Source: Caldilineaceae bacterium
Lineage (GTDB): Bacteria > Chloroflexota > Anaerolineae > Caldilineales > Caldilineaceae
Length of the DNA stretch: 64,000 nt
Reading direction: 5' to 3'
Assembly: GCA_019637685.1 (NCBI GenBank)
Contig: JAHBVF010000013.1
Span: 62,001 to 126,000 of the forward strand
A program made the translations under genes and the position numbers. The notes under the pieces were generated by a model. It saw only the letters and a list, made by a program, of their open reading frames with translations. It did no database searches and was not told the DNA's origin. This document shows positions 41,269 through 49,841 of this stretch, piece after piece. Within the stretch, counting starts at the first letter, position 1. Every line of letters starts with the position of its first letter.

Positions 41269-42174
41269 CTACGCCTTCAACCCCGTCAACGCAATCCCTT
41301 TGATAATCTGCTTCTGAAACAGCAGAAAAACCACCAGCAGGGGAATGGAGGCCAGGCTGGCCGCGGTCATAATCTTTTCCCATTCGGTGGTGGACTCGCC
41401 CCGGAAGAAGCTGAGGCCCACGGGCAAGGTGTAGTAGTCCCGCCCGTTGGCCACAATCAGCGGCCAGAGATAGGCGTTCCAGTTGCCGATAAAGTTGAAG
41501 ATGGCCAGGGCCGCGATGGCCGGTTTGACCAGGGGCATAGCAATCCGCCACCAGATGCCAAACTCATTCACGCCGTCGATGCGGGCCGCGTCCAGCAGTT
41601 CGCTGGGCACGCCGTCAAAGAACTGGCGCATGAGGAAAATACCCGTAGCTGTGATGACGCCGGGGAAGGCGATGCCCCAATATTGGGCCACCCCCACGTG
41701 CCAGCCGAAGTTCACACTCATCGTGTACCAGGGGATAATAAGCATCTCGGTGGGAACCATCAGCGTGCCCAAAATGCCGATAAAAATGAGATTCTTGCCG
41801 GGGAAATCGAATTTATTGAGGGTGTAGCCCACCAGCGAATCGAAGAAAATGACTGTGGATGTGCTGATTACCGCCACCAGCACACTGTTCACATACCAGC
41901 GGCCAAAGCTGCTCGTCGTCAACACCCGCACATAATTGTCAAGGGTGGGATTTTTGGGGAAAAAGGCAAATTGGGTCAGTTCTGGCGCAGGCTTAAAGCT
42001 CGTCAGCAGCATCCAAACAAAGGGGACGACCATCACCACAACCCCCAGAGAGAGCAGCAGATAGGCCAGCCCTTCACCCCAGGAGAAAGGCGTGCGCGGG
42101 CGTTTGGGCGCGCTGACAACCCGCTCGGCCAATTGCAAAGTGCGTTCGGCGCTGCTTTCGATGGATGTGGTCAT
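41269..42174 (-). CDS. Carbohydrate ABC transporter permease (MalG-type, CUT1)
   Basis: 301 residues with six membrane helices. The EAA loop is GVPSELLDAARIDGVNEFGIWW, then RIAMPLVKPAIAAL. N-terminal region is a charged cytoplasmic tail (APKRPRTPFSWGEG). The C-terminus KQIIKGIALTGLKA is diagnostic of MalG-like subunits. ATG 42174 lacks a clear ribosome site. It is the last gene of the transport set; no ATPase follows. Confidence 0.92.
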   Translation of the reverse strand: MTTSIESSAERTLQLAERVVSAPKRPRTPFSWGEGLAYLLLSLGVVVMVVPFVWMLLTSFKPAPELTQFAFFPKNPTLDNYVRVLTTSSFGRWYVNSVLVAVISTSTVIFFDSLVGYTLNKFDFPGKNLIFIGILGTLMVPTEMLIIPWYTMSVNFGWHVGVAQYWGIAFPGVITATGIFLMRQFFDGVPSELLDAARIDGVNEFGIWWRIAMPLVKPAIAALAIFNFIGNWNAYLWPLIVANGRDYYTLPVGLSFFRGESTTEWEKIMTAASLASIPLLVVFLLFQKQIIKGIALTGLKA

Positions 42175-42282
42175 AAGAGAGAATCTCGCAAAGGAAAACC
42201 GGGAATCGGGAATCGGTGCAAATTGTTCGGTGGGACGGCGTGCGTGGTGCGTATTCTGGTTTATGCAGGGCACGCGCCGGCG

Positions 42283-43188
42283 TTAGTAGTCAAAGCGCCG
42301 GGTGAGAAATTTCAATTGAACAATCGTAATCAACAAAATCACAAAGAAAAGAATGACTGTCAACGCGCCCGCATACCCCATATTATAGCTGGAAAAACCC
42401 TCCCGATAGACCTCCAGCACGACGGTTGTGGTGCTTTTCAATGGCCCCCCTGTGCCCTGGGGCGACATATTTTGCACAAGGGCAAACAGACGCAGGTAGG
42501 AAATCGTGGACAATACAGTCAGATAGACAATCACCGGGTTGAGCAAGGGCAGGGTGATTCCCCAGAAAATCTGCCAGCCGTTGGCTCCGTCGATGCGCGC
42601 AGCCTCATAATAGGTTTCGGGTATCTGCTGGATGCCGGCCAGAAAAATGATGATGGCAAAGCCCACATTCTGCCAGATGGCCACGGCTGTCACCGATTGC
42701 AATGCCTGTTTGGGGCTGCTGGTAAAAGGCTGGTTGGGCAGGTTCAGGGCAGAGAGCGTCTGGTTGATCAGGCCGTCCTGGGACTGGTAGAGCCAGTTCC
42801 AGACGAAAGCAATGGCCACGGCAGAGGTGACATACGGGGCAAAATAGGCCACACGGAAGAAAGCGGAAAAGCGCCGAATCCGCGAAAGCAGCAGAGCGAC
42901 GCCCAGTCCAAGGATCAATTGCAGAGGCACGCCATAGGCTACATACAGAAGGGTGTTTGTAAAGGCCGCCCGCACTGCGCTGCGCGGCTTGAAGGCATCC
43001 TTCCAGATTTCCGCAAAGTTGTCCATACCCACCCACGGGCCAGACGCCTCAAAAACATTCCAATCCCGAAAACTAATATTAAAAGCCAAAAGGGTTGGAT
43101 ACCAGCGGATCACAATAAAGAAGACCAGCGAGACGCTAAGAAATGCATAGGCCCAAATGATTTGGCGTTGGCGCAGGGTAAGACGCAT
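42283..43188 (-). CDS. Carbohydrate ABC transporter permease (MalF-type, CUT1)
   Basis: 301 residues, six membrane helices. EAA loop IPETYYEAARIDGANGWQIF, then GITLPLLNPVIVYL. The N-terminal QIIWAYAFLSVSLVFFIVIRWYPTL is typical for MalF-like subunits lacking the large periplasmic loop. It stands 94 bases upstream of the MalG-type gene and 110 bases after the binding-protein gene, from which it is separated by a 25-bp perfect hairpin. Confidence 0.92.
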   Translation of the reverse strand: MRLTLRQRQIIWAYAFLSVSLVFFIVIRWYPTLLAFNISFRDWNVFEASGPWVGMDNFAEIWKDAFKPRSAVRAAFTNTLLYVAYGVPLQLILGLGVALLLSRIRRFSAFFRVAYFAPYVTSAVAIAFVWNWLYQSQDGLINQTLSALNLPNQPFTSSPKQALQSVTAVAIWQNVGFAIIIFLAGIQQIPETYYEAARIDGANGWQIFWGITLPLLNPVIVYLTVLSTISYLRLFALVQNMSPQGTGGPLKSTTTVVLEVYREGFSSYNMGYAGALTVILFFVILLITIVQLKFLTRRFDY

Positions 43189-43235
43189 GAGGGGTTTCCC
43201 GTGCTGTTCGTTGCTGATCGGGTGATTGGGTTACG

Positions 43236-43288
43236 AGGTCATTGGGTGATTAGGTGATCGACGCGATCACCTAATCACCCAATGACCT
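43236..43288. repeat. Perfect 25-bp hairpin between binding-protein and permease genes
   Basis: Arms 43236-43260 and 43264-43288 are exact reverse complements around the three-base loop ACG; the left arm starts AGGTCATTGGGTGATT. It begins ten bases after the binding-protein stop. Such structures often protect the upstream mRNA and lower permease expression. Confidence 0.85.
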
Positions 43289-43298
43289 GCTCATCCTG

Positions 43299-44690
43299 CT
43301 ACTTCGAGAAGAACTCGTCCAGAATTTCCTGGTCCGTCTGGGCCGCGATGTCCAGCGCCACAGCCGGGTCCTCGTCGGCCAGCACAACCATATCATAGGC
43401 ATCGATCATTGCCTGGCGCTGGGCCGCTTCATCGGCGAAGAAAGTGGCGTGGGCATAGGCCAGGCCACGGGCAAAGGCCCCCAGCTTGGGATCAGCCGCC
43501 AGTTCGGGATCGTTGCCCGCTTCGAGCTGGGCAGGCAATTCGCCCACAATGTCCACCCAAATGGAGCCGGCCTGGGCACTGGTGATGAATTGCAGGAACT
43601 TGACAGAGGCATCGAAACGGGCCTGATCGGCCGCGGCTTTTTTGGTGATGCCGTGAGTCCAGTAGGAGCCGAAAGTGCTCTGAATGCCGTTGTGGGTGGG
43701 CAACTCGACCACACCAAAGTTCATATCCGGCGCGCTGCTGGCCAGTGTGCCCAGGCGGAATGAACCATCCACGTGGAAGCAGACTTTGCCGGAGACAAAG
43801 GCATTTGTGCTGTCGGTAAAGAGGGTATTGTCGCCCGTCTCCAGTTCGGTTTTGAAGGCCAACAGGTACTTCCAGGCCTGCAAACCCGCATCGTCATTGT
43901 ACATGACAGTGCGGCCATCATCGCTGTAGGGCACGCCACCAAACTGGCGCACCAGCACCTCGCGGAACCAGTGGTGATCCTGCGCGCCCAGGTCAGTGAC
44001 AAAGCCTTCCACTTCGTAGTCGCCATTGGCCGCGCGCACGGTGCATTGCACAGCCTGCTCAGCCAGTTCGTCCAAAGTAGTGGGCGGGCTGTTCGGGTCC
44101 AGGCCAGCCGCTTCCATCAGGTCTTTGTTATAGAAGAGCGCCAGGGTACGCACAGCCGTGGGCAGGGTATAGAGTGTGCCATCCACAAAGCTGGCCTTCA
44201 CCATCGGGCTGAACTCGGCTTCGATAGTCGCGGGCGGGAAGGCATCTTCGGGCAGGGGGACCAGATAGCCAGCATCGATCCAGACGGATTGCCAGCCGTA
44301 GAAAAGGGTGGCCACATCCGGGCCGACACCCGCGGGCACGCTGGCCGCGATTTTGTCCCGGAACTCGGCATAAGGAATATCCGCGTTGTGGATGACTTTG
44401 ATGTTGGGATTTTCAGCCTCGAACATCTCAATCAGTTGATTCATTGCTGTGACGCGGGCCTCAAAATTGTACTGCCAATATTCAATCGTGACCACCTCAT
44501 CGCTGGCGGCTTCGGCAGGCGCGGCCGCCTCGGCAGCCGGGGCTTCTGTGGCAGCCGGTTCAGCCGCGGGGGCAGCCGCCTCGCCGCCGCCAGCCTCGGG
44601 CGCGGGCGCGGCCGGGGCCGGGCAGGCTGTCAGCAGCAGTGCCACTGTCATCAGTACGCTGAGCAAAGCAAAAATTCGTCTGTGTTGCAT
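43299..44690 (-). CDS. Carbohydrate-binding lipoprotein of an ABC importer
   Basis: 463 residues. Signal with lipobox LLTAC, Cys23, then an Ala/Pro/Glu-rich linker to about residue 65. The mature domain begins TIEYWQYNFEARVTAMNQLIEMFEAENPNIKV, a clear SBP_bac_1 start, and includes TLFYGWQSVWIDAGYLVPL and TLYTLPTAVRTLALFYNKDL. GGAGG precedes the ATG. It follows the amidohydrolase by 73 bases, and the metabolic genes ROK-BadF-amidohydrolase lie upstream on the same strand. The ligand is not identifiable from the sequence; context suggests a (sulfated or amino) sugar. Confidence 0.9.
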   Translation of the reverse strand: MQHRRIFALLSVLMTVALLLTACPAPAAPAPEAGGGEAAAPAAEPAATEAPAAEAAAPAEAASDEVVTIEYWQYNFEARVTAMNQLIEMFEAENPNIKVIHNADIPYAEFRDKIAASVPAGVGPDVATLFYGWQSVWIDAGYLVPLPEDAFPPATIEAEFSPMVKASFVDGTLYTLPTAVRTLALFYNKDLMEAAGLDPNSPPTTLDELAEQAVQCTVRAANGDYEVEGFVTDLGAQDHHWFREVLVRQFGGVPYSDDGRTVMYNDDAGLQAWKYLLAFKTELETGDNTLFTDSTNAFVSGKVCFHVDGSFRLGTLASSAPDMNFGVVELPTHNGIQSTFGSYWTHGITKKAAADQARFDASVKFLQFITSAQAGSIWVDIVGELPAQLEAGNDPELAADPKLGAFARGLAYAHATFFADEAAQRQAMIDAYDMVVLADEDPAVALDIAAQTDQEILDEFFSK

Positions 44691-44763
44691 TGTTTCCTCC
44701 GTGTGGGAACGAAAATATAGCCGGTACTTCCAGTATAGAAACCACTGTAGAAATGGGATACGG

Positions 44764-45726
44764 TTAGGCAGTGAGATCGATTTTGAGCAGTCGGGCCGCG
44801 TTGCCGGCCAGAATCATCTGAATGTGTTCGTCGGGCATCCCCAAATCCAGCATATCCCGCACCTGATCCTGGAGATAGCGCAATGCAAAGCCCCGGGGGA
44901 ACCAACTGGAGTCTGTGCCAAATAGTATGCGGCTGGGGCCGACGGTCTCATAGAACTTGCGGTAGAGATACTTCACAGTCACGTCGCCGGGAACCCAGCG
45001 AATCCATTGCAGGCTGCCGCTGGTGTCCACGCTCACATTGGGGCAGGCCCAGCAGAGTTGCAGAGTCTCCCGCTCCCAGGCGCAGCCAAAGTGGGGGATG
45101 ACAAATGTTACATCCGGAAAGGCTTTGGCGATATTGTGAAGTTTGAAGGGGCTGATATTCTCGTGCCAGGCAATGCCCCCGGCGCCGCCCTGAATCCCAA
45201 AGTGGATCAGCACGGGAATGTCCAACTCCGCGCATTTCTCCCACACGGGCCAGATGGACTCGTCCTCAATCGGCTGTTCGATCATCGGAGCCAGCAGTTT
45301 ATAGCCCCGCAGACCCAACACCCGCACCGCGTGGTCCAGCTTTTCCACCGCGTCGGGCAGAAAGGGGCTGTGGTGGGCAAACCCCACAAACTGGTCGGGA
45401 TACCAGCTACAGACTTCGGACAAATGCTCGTTGCCTCCACCGGTGACAAAGCCGATGGCCCGCACGCCATTGGCCTTCAAATCCTCCGACCAGCGCCGGG
45501 CCTGCTCCTCGTCGCCGGGGTGGGCGTCCTTGGGGTCTGGCTTGGGAAAGCCCCACATCCGTCGCCACTGCTCGCCATAGGGCTGGCTCATTTCTCGCAC
45601 CAGCGCGGCCCGCTTTTCCCCCACTTTGGAAACATAGCTCTCAATAGTCGTTCCCATCTCTGTAAACCAGGGCAAATTGGTGGGGAAATGGGCGTGAAAA
45701 TCGATTACTTCAAATCCTTGATACAT
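44764..45726 (-). CDS. Amidohydrolase (amidohydrolase_2 type, TIM barrel)
   Basis: 320 residues. Metal-binding HxH at His11-Ala-His13 (VIDFHAHFP), further His in LIHFGIQGG and VIPHFGCAW, and the late Asp in ILFGTDSSWFPRGFAL are the amidohydrolase_2/decarboxylase pattern (relatives: lactonases, 4-oxalomesaconate hydratase-like, ACMSD). ATG 45726 is chosen since AGGTGA stands five bases upstream, overlapping the BadF stop; an in-frame GTG at 45735 is possible. In this operon it could hydrolyse a lactone or amide of the imported sugar; this is inference. Confidence 0.87.
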   Translation of the reverse strand: MYQGFEVIDFHAHFPTNLPWFTEMGTTIESYVSKVGEKRAALVREMSQPYGEQWRRMWGFPKPDPKDAHPGDEEQARRWSEDLKANGVRAIGFVTGGGNEHLSEVCSWYPDQFVGFAHHSPFLPDAVEKLDHAVRVLGLRGYKLLAPMIEQPIEDESIWPVWEKCAELDIPVLIHFGIQGGAGGIAWHENISPFKLHNIAKAFPDVTFVIPHFGCAWERETLQLCWACPNVSVDTSGSLQWIRWVPGDVTVKYLYRKFYETVGPSRILFGTDSSWFPRGFALRYLQDQVRDMLDLGMPDEHIQMILAGNAARLLKIDLTA

Positions 45727-45731
45727 CAGAA

Positions 45732-46766
45732 TCACCTGTCGTAGTGGTTGATTGGTTTTGGATTCCGTACTGCCAACACATTTTCAGGCAACAGATCCGG
45801 ACTGCGTGCCAGGATGAGCGCGCCCTCGGCCGGTTGTTGCCTGGGCCAGATCACCTGGCAGTTGGGGAGAAGTGCCGTCATTTTACCACAGAATGCCGCC
45901 CGCAGCGGCTTGGCGTGGACAAACAGACTGCCGATAGTAGCCACTGGAGCCGGATCATTCGACACTGCATCGGCCAGCCCGGCCCGCCGCAAAACAGAGC
46001 CAGCCGTCTCCGCCAGCGCCCTGCCCGCATCGATCAAAACTGCCAGAGCAACCGGATCAGCCGCCGCAGCCGCCTGCACCACCTCCGGCGCAAACTGAGC
46101 CATTTCCCGGTGGGCCAGCGCGCCATCCGCGGTCAGGCGGGCAGCCCATTGGCTCACATTCCCGCCGCAAAGCCGCAGCAGCGGCCCCACCAGAAGTGTC
46201 TCCGGCCCGCGGCCTTCCTGCGCCCGCACAGCCGCCCGCAGCCCGTTGCGCCCGATCTCAAAACCGCTGCCGTCGTCCCCCAGCCAGTGGCCCAAGCCGT
46301 CGGCGTGGAAAAGCTGGCGACGACTGTTGACGGCCAGGGCAGCCGCGCCGCTGCCGGAAATGACAATCCCGCCGGCCTGGCCGCCCAATGCACCCGCCCA
46401 GGCAATCACCGCGTCGTTGACCACCTGCCAGTCGGTCTCCAGACCACACGCGGCCATGGCCTGTTCCAGCAAAGTGCGGATGGGGGGAACGTCCGCGGCG
46501 CTGTCCAGCCCGGCCATACCCACTGTCATCCGTGCCACCCGCGGCGTGTGGCACGCCGCGGGCGAGATAGAGGTCATAGCAGCCGTCAATGCAGATGCCA
46601 AATTGGCCCCGGCCTGGCTGGTGCCCACCACCTGAAAATTCGTGGGGCCTCCCGTGCCTTCGGCCAGCACAGTGCCGTCACCGTCGCCAACCACCACGCG
46701 GGTTTTGGTTGCGCCGCCATCCACACCCACAAAAATCTGTGCCCGATCGTCTGTCTTTCCCGTCAT
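45732..46766 (-). CDS. BadF/BadG/BcrA/BcrD ATPase family kinase (N-acetylglucosamine kinase-like)
   Basis: 344 residues. The ASKHA phosphate motif is GVDGGATKTRVVV at the start, followed by a second in VISGSGAAALAV and a GLGHWLGDDGSGFEIGR block that is characteristic of GlcNAc-kinase-like members. Kinases of this group phosphorylate N-acetylhexosamines in the cytoplasm. The start codon overlaps the ROK stop by four bases and its stop abuts the amidohydrolase start, so the three genes form a tight unit. The exact sugar is inferred only. Confidence 0.87.
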   Translation of the reverse strand: MTGKTDDRAQIFVGVDGGATKTRVVVGDGDGTVLAEGTGGPTNFQVVGTSQAGANLASALTAAMTSISPAACHTPRVARMTVGMAGLDSAADVPPIRTLLEQAMAACGLETDWQVVNDAVIAWAGALGGQAGGIVISGSGAAALAVNSRRQLFHADGLGHWLGDDGSGFEIGRNGLRAAVRAQEGRGPETLLVGPLLRLCGGNVSQWAARLTADGALAHREMAQFAPEVVQAAAAADPVALAVLIDAGRALAETAGSVLRRAGLADAVSNDPAPVATIGSLFVHAKPLRAAFCGKMTALLPNCQVIWPRQQPAEGALILARSPDLLPENVLAVRNPKPINHYDR

Positions 46767-47980
46767 ACGACTTCGGCCCGCATCCCGGCAATCTCGGCAC
46801 TGGTGTTTTGCAGCACCAGACCAGCCGCGCCCAGCAGCACCCCGGCATCGCCCAGGCTCACCGGCTCCAGACGGGGCATGGCCGGCAGCAGACCGGAAAG
46901 ACGCGCTCGCAGGGGATCCAGCAGCAGGTCCGCGGCGTGGACCATTTCGCCCCCCAGCAGAATCATCTCCGGGTTGAGCACAGTGGCCAGTCCCGCCACG
47001 GCCAAACTCAAATAATCCGCGGTCTCGGCCATAAGCGCACTCGCCAGGTCATCCCCGGCCCGGGCTGCCGCATAAATATCGTTGGCGTGCAGGGGCAACT
47101 TCCCGCCCAGGGCAGACGCAGGCTGTTCGGTCATCCGCCTTGTGGCTCGCTCCACCAGACCCGGCGCGGCCGCCACAGCCTCCAGCGGGCCATAGCCCGT
47201 GTGGTCTTTCCCCAGCGCGCCGCGGTCGGGCGGCAAATAGCCCACTTCGCCCGCGGCCTCGGTGGCCCCCCGATAGAGACGCCCGCCCAAAATCAGGCCC
47301 GCGCCGATACCCGTCCCCACCGACAGCACCACCAGATTCTGGCTGTTGCGCCCCACGCCCAGCCAGCTTTCGCCCAGGGCCAGCAGATTCACATCATTTT
47401 CCACAAAGGTGGGCAGCCCCCAGCGCTTCTCAATCCATTGCTTAAGGGGATAATCCCGCCAGCCCAAACTGGCCGCCCACACAACCGTCCCGCTCTGCCA
47501 GAGAACAATGGAGGGGGCGCCCACACCGATCCCCCGCAAGGGCGCGCTGTCCTGGCTTTTATGCAGCGCCAGCATTTCGTCTATGAACGCGGCCAGCACC
47601 TGCTGGTTGGCCTCTCCATCGCCGGGCACTGGCCGGGCAGAAAATGTGTGCAGAATCTTCCCGCTCAGGTTCACCAGCGCGCCCTGCCAGGGGTCATTGC
47701 TCAGGTCCAGACAGGCGATTGTGGCCGCGTCCCCATTGAAGACAATCAATTGGGCCGGACGCCCGCCCCTTTTGCCCGGTTCGCCTTCCCCGGCCACTGT
47801 GACCAGACCGGTCTGGGCCATCTGCTCCACCAGCCGGTTGACGGTAGAGGGATTTAGCCCCAGACGCCGCGCCAGATGGGTGCGGGAAACAGGTCCCTGG
47901 CTGCGCACAAGTTGCAGGATAGCCTCCTGATTCATACGCCGGATATGGCGGGAACCGCCGGTTGGGGACGTTGCATTCAT
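46763..47980 (-). CDS. ROK family transcriptional regulator
   Basis: 405 residues. Residues about 15-75 form a winged helix (EAILQLVRSQGPVSRTHLARRLGLNPSTVNRLVEQM). The rest is a ROK sugar-kinase-like domain (VGAPSIVLWQSGTVVWAASLGW, ENDVNLLALGE, LSVGTGIGAGLI). The usual CxCGxxGCxE zinc motif is absent; the equivalent stretch after AGEVGYL has no Cys. ATG 47980 lacks a ribosome site; frame upstream to 48088 is promoter DNA. A strong promoter and an operator-like palindrome directly upstream suggest autoregulation. It probably senses the imported sugar or its phosphate and controls this operon and maybe the divergent sulfatases. Confidence 0.88.
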   Translation of the reverse strand: MNATSPTGGSRHIRRMNQEAILQLVRSQGPVSRTHLARRLGLNPSTVNRLVEQMAQTGLVTVAGEGEPGKRGGRPAQLIVFNGDAATIACLDLSNDPWQGALVNLSGKILHTFSARPVPGDGEANQQVLAAFIDEMLALHKSQDSAPLRGIGVGAPSIVLWQSGTVVWAASLGWRDYPLKQWIEKRWGLPTFVENDVNLLALGESWLGVGRNSQNLVVLSVGTGIGAGLILGGRLYRGATEAAGEVGYLPPDRGALGKDHTGYGPLEAVAAAPGLVERATRRMTEQPASALGGKLPLHANDIYAAARAGDDLASALMAETADYLSLAVAGLATVLNPEMILLGGEMVHAADLLLDPLRARLSGLLPAMPRLEPVSLGDAGVLLGAAGLVLQNTSAEIAGMRAEVV

Positions 47981-48029
47981 AAAAAACAGGTGCTTTGGCG
48001 TGCGGGTTAGATGTTCATTCAGGAGAAAG

Positions 48030-48054
48030 GGTTTTTTGCTGTGTGCAAATAACC
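48030..48054. promoter_or_regulatory. Operator-like palindrome at the ROK start point
   Basis: GGTTTTTTGC-TGTGT-GCAAATAACC on the plus strand: ten-base arms matching at nine of ten positions around five bases. It begins at the predicted start point of the leftward promoter (about 48054). AT-rich arms with GC/CG ends resemble NagC/Mlc-type ROK operators. Confidence 0.65.
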
Positions 48055-48060
48055 AGTTCC

Positions 48061-48088
48061 ATTGTAACCCATTTCCCAGGAATGTCAA
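48061..48088 (-). promoter_or_regulatory. Strong predicted promoter of the ROK-BadF-amidohydrolase-ABC unit
   Basis: On the minus strand TTGACA (48083-48088), 16 bases, TACAAT (48061-48066). The leader is about 75 bases and includes the palindrome at 48030-48054. Confidence 0.75.
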
Positions 48089-48177
48089 CCCAAATTTCCG
48101 GCTCGCGGATTCGGGCGATCAATCGCTGTTGAAGCCAGAAATCAACCCCAAAGCCACCTGGAAATCATTCTGCCTGC

Positions 48178-48206
48178 TTGCGCAGAATCCGCGTTCACGC
48201 TATCCT
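48178..48206 (+). promoter_or_regulatory. Predicted promoter of the sulfatase genes
   Basis: TTGCGC (48178-48183), 17 bases, TATCCT (48201-48206); predicted start near 48213, 35 bases before the ATG with AGGAG between. Confidence 0.5.
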
Positions 48207-48247
48207 GTCTGCAGCGTGCAACCCGTCACCCCCACAGGAGTCTCGCC

Positions 48248-49651
48248 ATGCCTGCACCCAACATTCTCTGGTTCTGCACAGACCAGCAGCGCTATGACAC
48301 CATCCACAGCCTGAACAACCCCCACATCCGCACACCGAATATCGACCGGCTGGTCGCGGAGGGGGTCGCCTTTACCCACGCCTTCTGCCAAAGCCCCATC
48401 TGCACACCCAGCCGGGCCAGCTTTCTCACCGGGCGCTACCCCAGCAGTGTCCACAACACCCGCAACGGCAACGAACGCTGGTCCGAGGCCGCGCCCCTGG
48501 TGACAAAGCTGCTGCGGGACGGCGCGGGCTATGACTGCGGGCTGGCGGGCAAACTCCATCTGGCCGGCGCGGCGGGCCGGAAGGAGCCGCGGCCCGCGGA
48601 TGACGGCTACCGGCTTTTCCACTGGAGCCACGACCCGGAGGACCGCTACCCCAGCGGCCACGCCTACGCCGATTGGCTGGCGGTCCAGGGCTACAGCCTG
48701 AAGAAGATGCGCGCAGACCCGGCCTCTATCCCGCCCCATCTGCACCAGACCACCTGGTGTACGGATCGGGCCATCGACTTTCTGGAGGAGGAGCGGGGCG
48801 GCCCCTGGCTGATGAGCGTGAATGTCTTCGATCCCCACGGCCCCTTCGACCCGCCCCAGTCCTATCTGGACCGCTATGACCCGGCCCGCGTGCCTGCCCC
48901 CCTCTTCCGGGAGAGCGACTTGGCCGAGCAGCCCCGCAACCCCGGCGATTTCCAGAACCCGGCCCGTCGCCCGGAGGAGTTCGACGCCCAGCAGATCGTC
49001 GCCGCCTACTATGCGATGATCGAACTGATCGACGACAATCTGGGCCGCCTGCTCGATGCCCTGGAAGCGAGCGGCCAGCGGGAGAACACAATTGTCATCT
49101 TCACCAGCGATCACGGCGAGATGCTGGGGGATCACGGCCTGTTGCTCAAAGGCTGTCGCTTCTTCGAGGGGCTGGTGCGGGTTCCGCTGATTGTGCGCTG
49201 GCCGGGCCACTTCCCCGCGGGTGTGGTCAGCGACGCGCTGGTGGAACTGACCGACATCGCGCCCACACTCCTGGACGCGGCGGGGGTGGACATCCCCTGG
49301 CAGATGAACGGACGCTCCCTGCTGCCGCTGTTGACAGGCGAAAAAGCCCCCGCGGATCACCGGGATTTTGTGCGCTGCGAGTATTATCAGGCTCTCAACG
49401 CCAACACGCCGGGACGCACCGGCTGGGCAGGCAGCTTCGCCACAATGTACCGGGACAAGCGCTACAAACTGGTGGTCTATCACGGCCACAGCTACGGCGA
49501 ACTCTACGATCTGGAGACCGATCCTGGCGAGTTCGACAACCGCTGGGATGACCCCGCGTTCGCCGACATCCGCTTCGATCTCCTGCGCAACAGTTTCGGC
49601 GCGCTGGCGATGGCCGTGGATGTGGGGGCGGAGCAGACGCTGGCCTTCTGA
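48248..49651 (+). CDS. Type I sulfatase (formylglycine-dependent)
   Basis: 467 residues of the alkaline-phosphatase superfamily. Metal site NILWFCTDQQRYDT (FCTD), the sulfatase signature at Cys52 (CTPSRASFLTGRYP) which a formylglycine-generating enzyme would oxidise, DPHGPFDPP, and the late FTSDHGEMLGDHGLLLKG metal/substrate block. No signal peptide, so it acts in the cytoplasm on an imported sulfated substrate. Divergent from the ROK operon with 267 bases between. No FGE gene is in the window. Confidence 0.93.
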   Translation: MPAPNILWFCTDQQRYDTIHSLNNPHIRTPNIDRLVAEGVAFTHAFCQSPICTPSRASFLTGRYPSSVHNTRNGNERWSEAAPLVTKLLRDGAGYDCGLAGKLHLAGAAGRKEPRPADDGYRLFHWSHDPEDRYPSGHAYADWLAVQGYSLKKMRADPASIPPHLHQTTWCTDRAIDFLEEERGGPWLMSVNVFDPHGPFDPPQSYLDRYDPARVPAPLFRESDLAEQPRNPGDFQNPARRPEEFDAQQIVAAYYAMIELIDDNLGRLLDALEASGQRENTIVIFTSDHGEMLGDHGLLLKGCRFFEGLVRVPLIVRWPGHFPAGVVSDALVELTDIAPTLLDAAGVDIPWQMNGRSLLPLLTGEKAPADHRDFVRCEYYQALNANTPGRTGWAGSFATMYRDKRYKLVVYHGHSYGELYDLETDPGEFDNRWDDPAFADIRFDLLRNSFGALAMAVDVGAEQTLAF

Positions 49652-49657
49652 CAGATT

Positions 49658-49800
49658 GTAGGTTGGGTTCTCGCCGCCCGGAATCGTCGAATACACATTT
49701 ACATCTGCGGCGAAAACCCAACACCCACCCAATGTTGGGTGAATGGCCGACCGACCGGTCCCTACCGTTCCATTGGCAGCGGGGCATTCACCCAACCTAC
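49658..49800. repeat. GTAGGTTGGG-type palindromic intergenic element, copy 2
   Basis: Begins GTAGGTTGGGTTCTCGCCGC and ends CATTCACCCAACCTAC. Two inner hairpins: GTTGGGTTCTCGCCGC with GCGGCGAAAACCCAAC, and TTGGGTGAATGGCC with GGGGCATTCACCCAA. Ends are the same as at 2952-3101, the interior differs. Confidence 0.75.
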
Positions 49801-49841
49801 GTTCATCCGCTCATCTTTTACGCCTCCATAGGAACCTCCAA

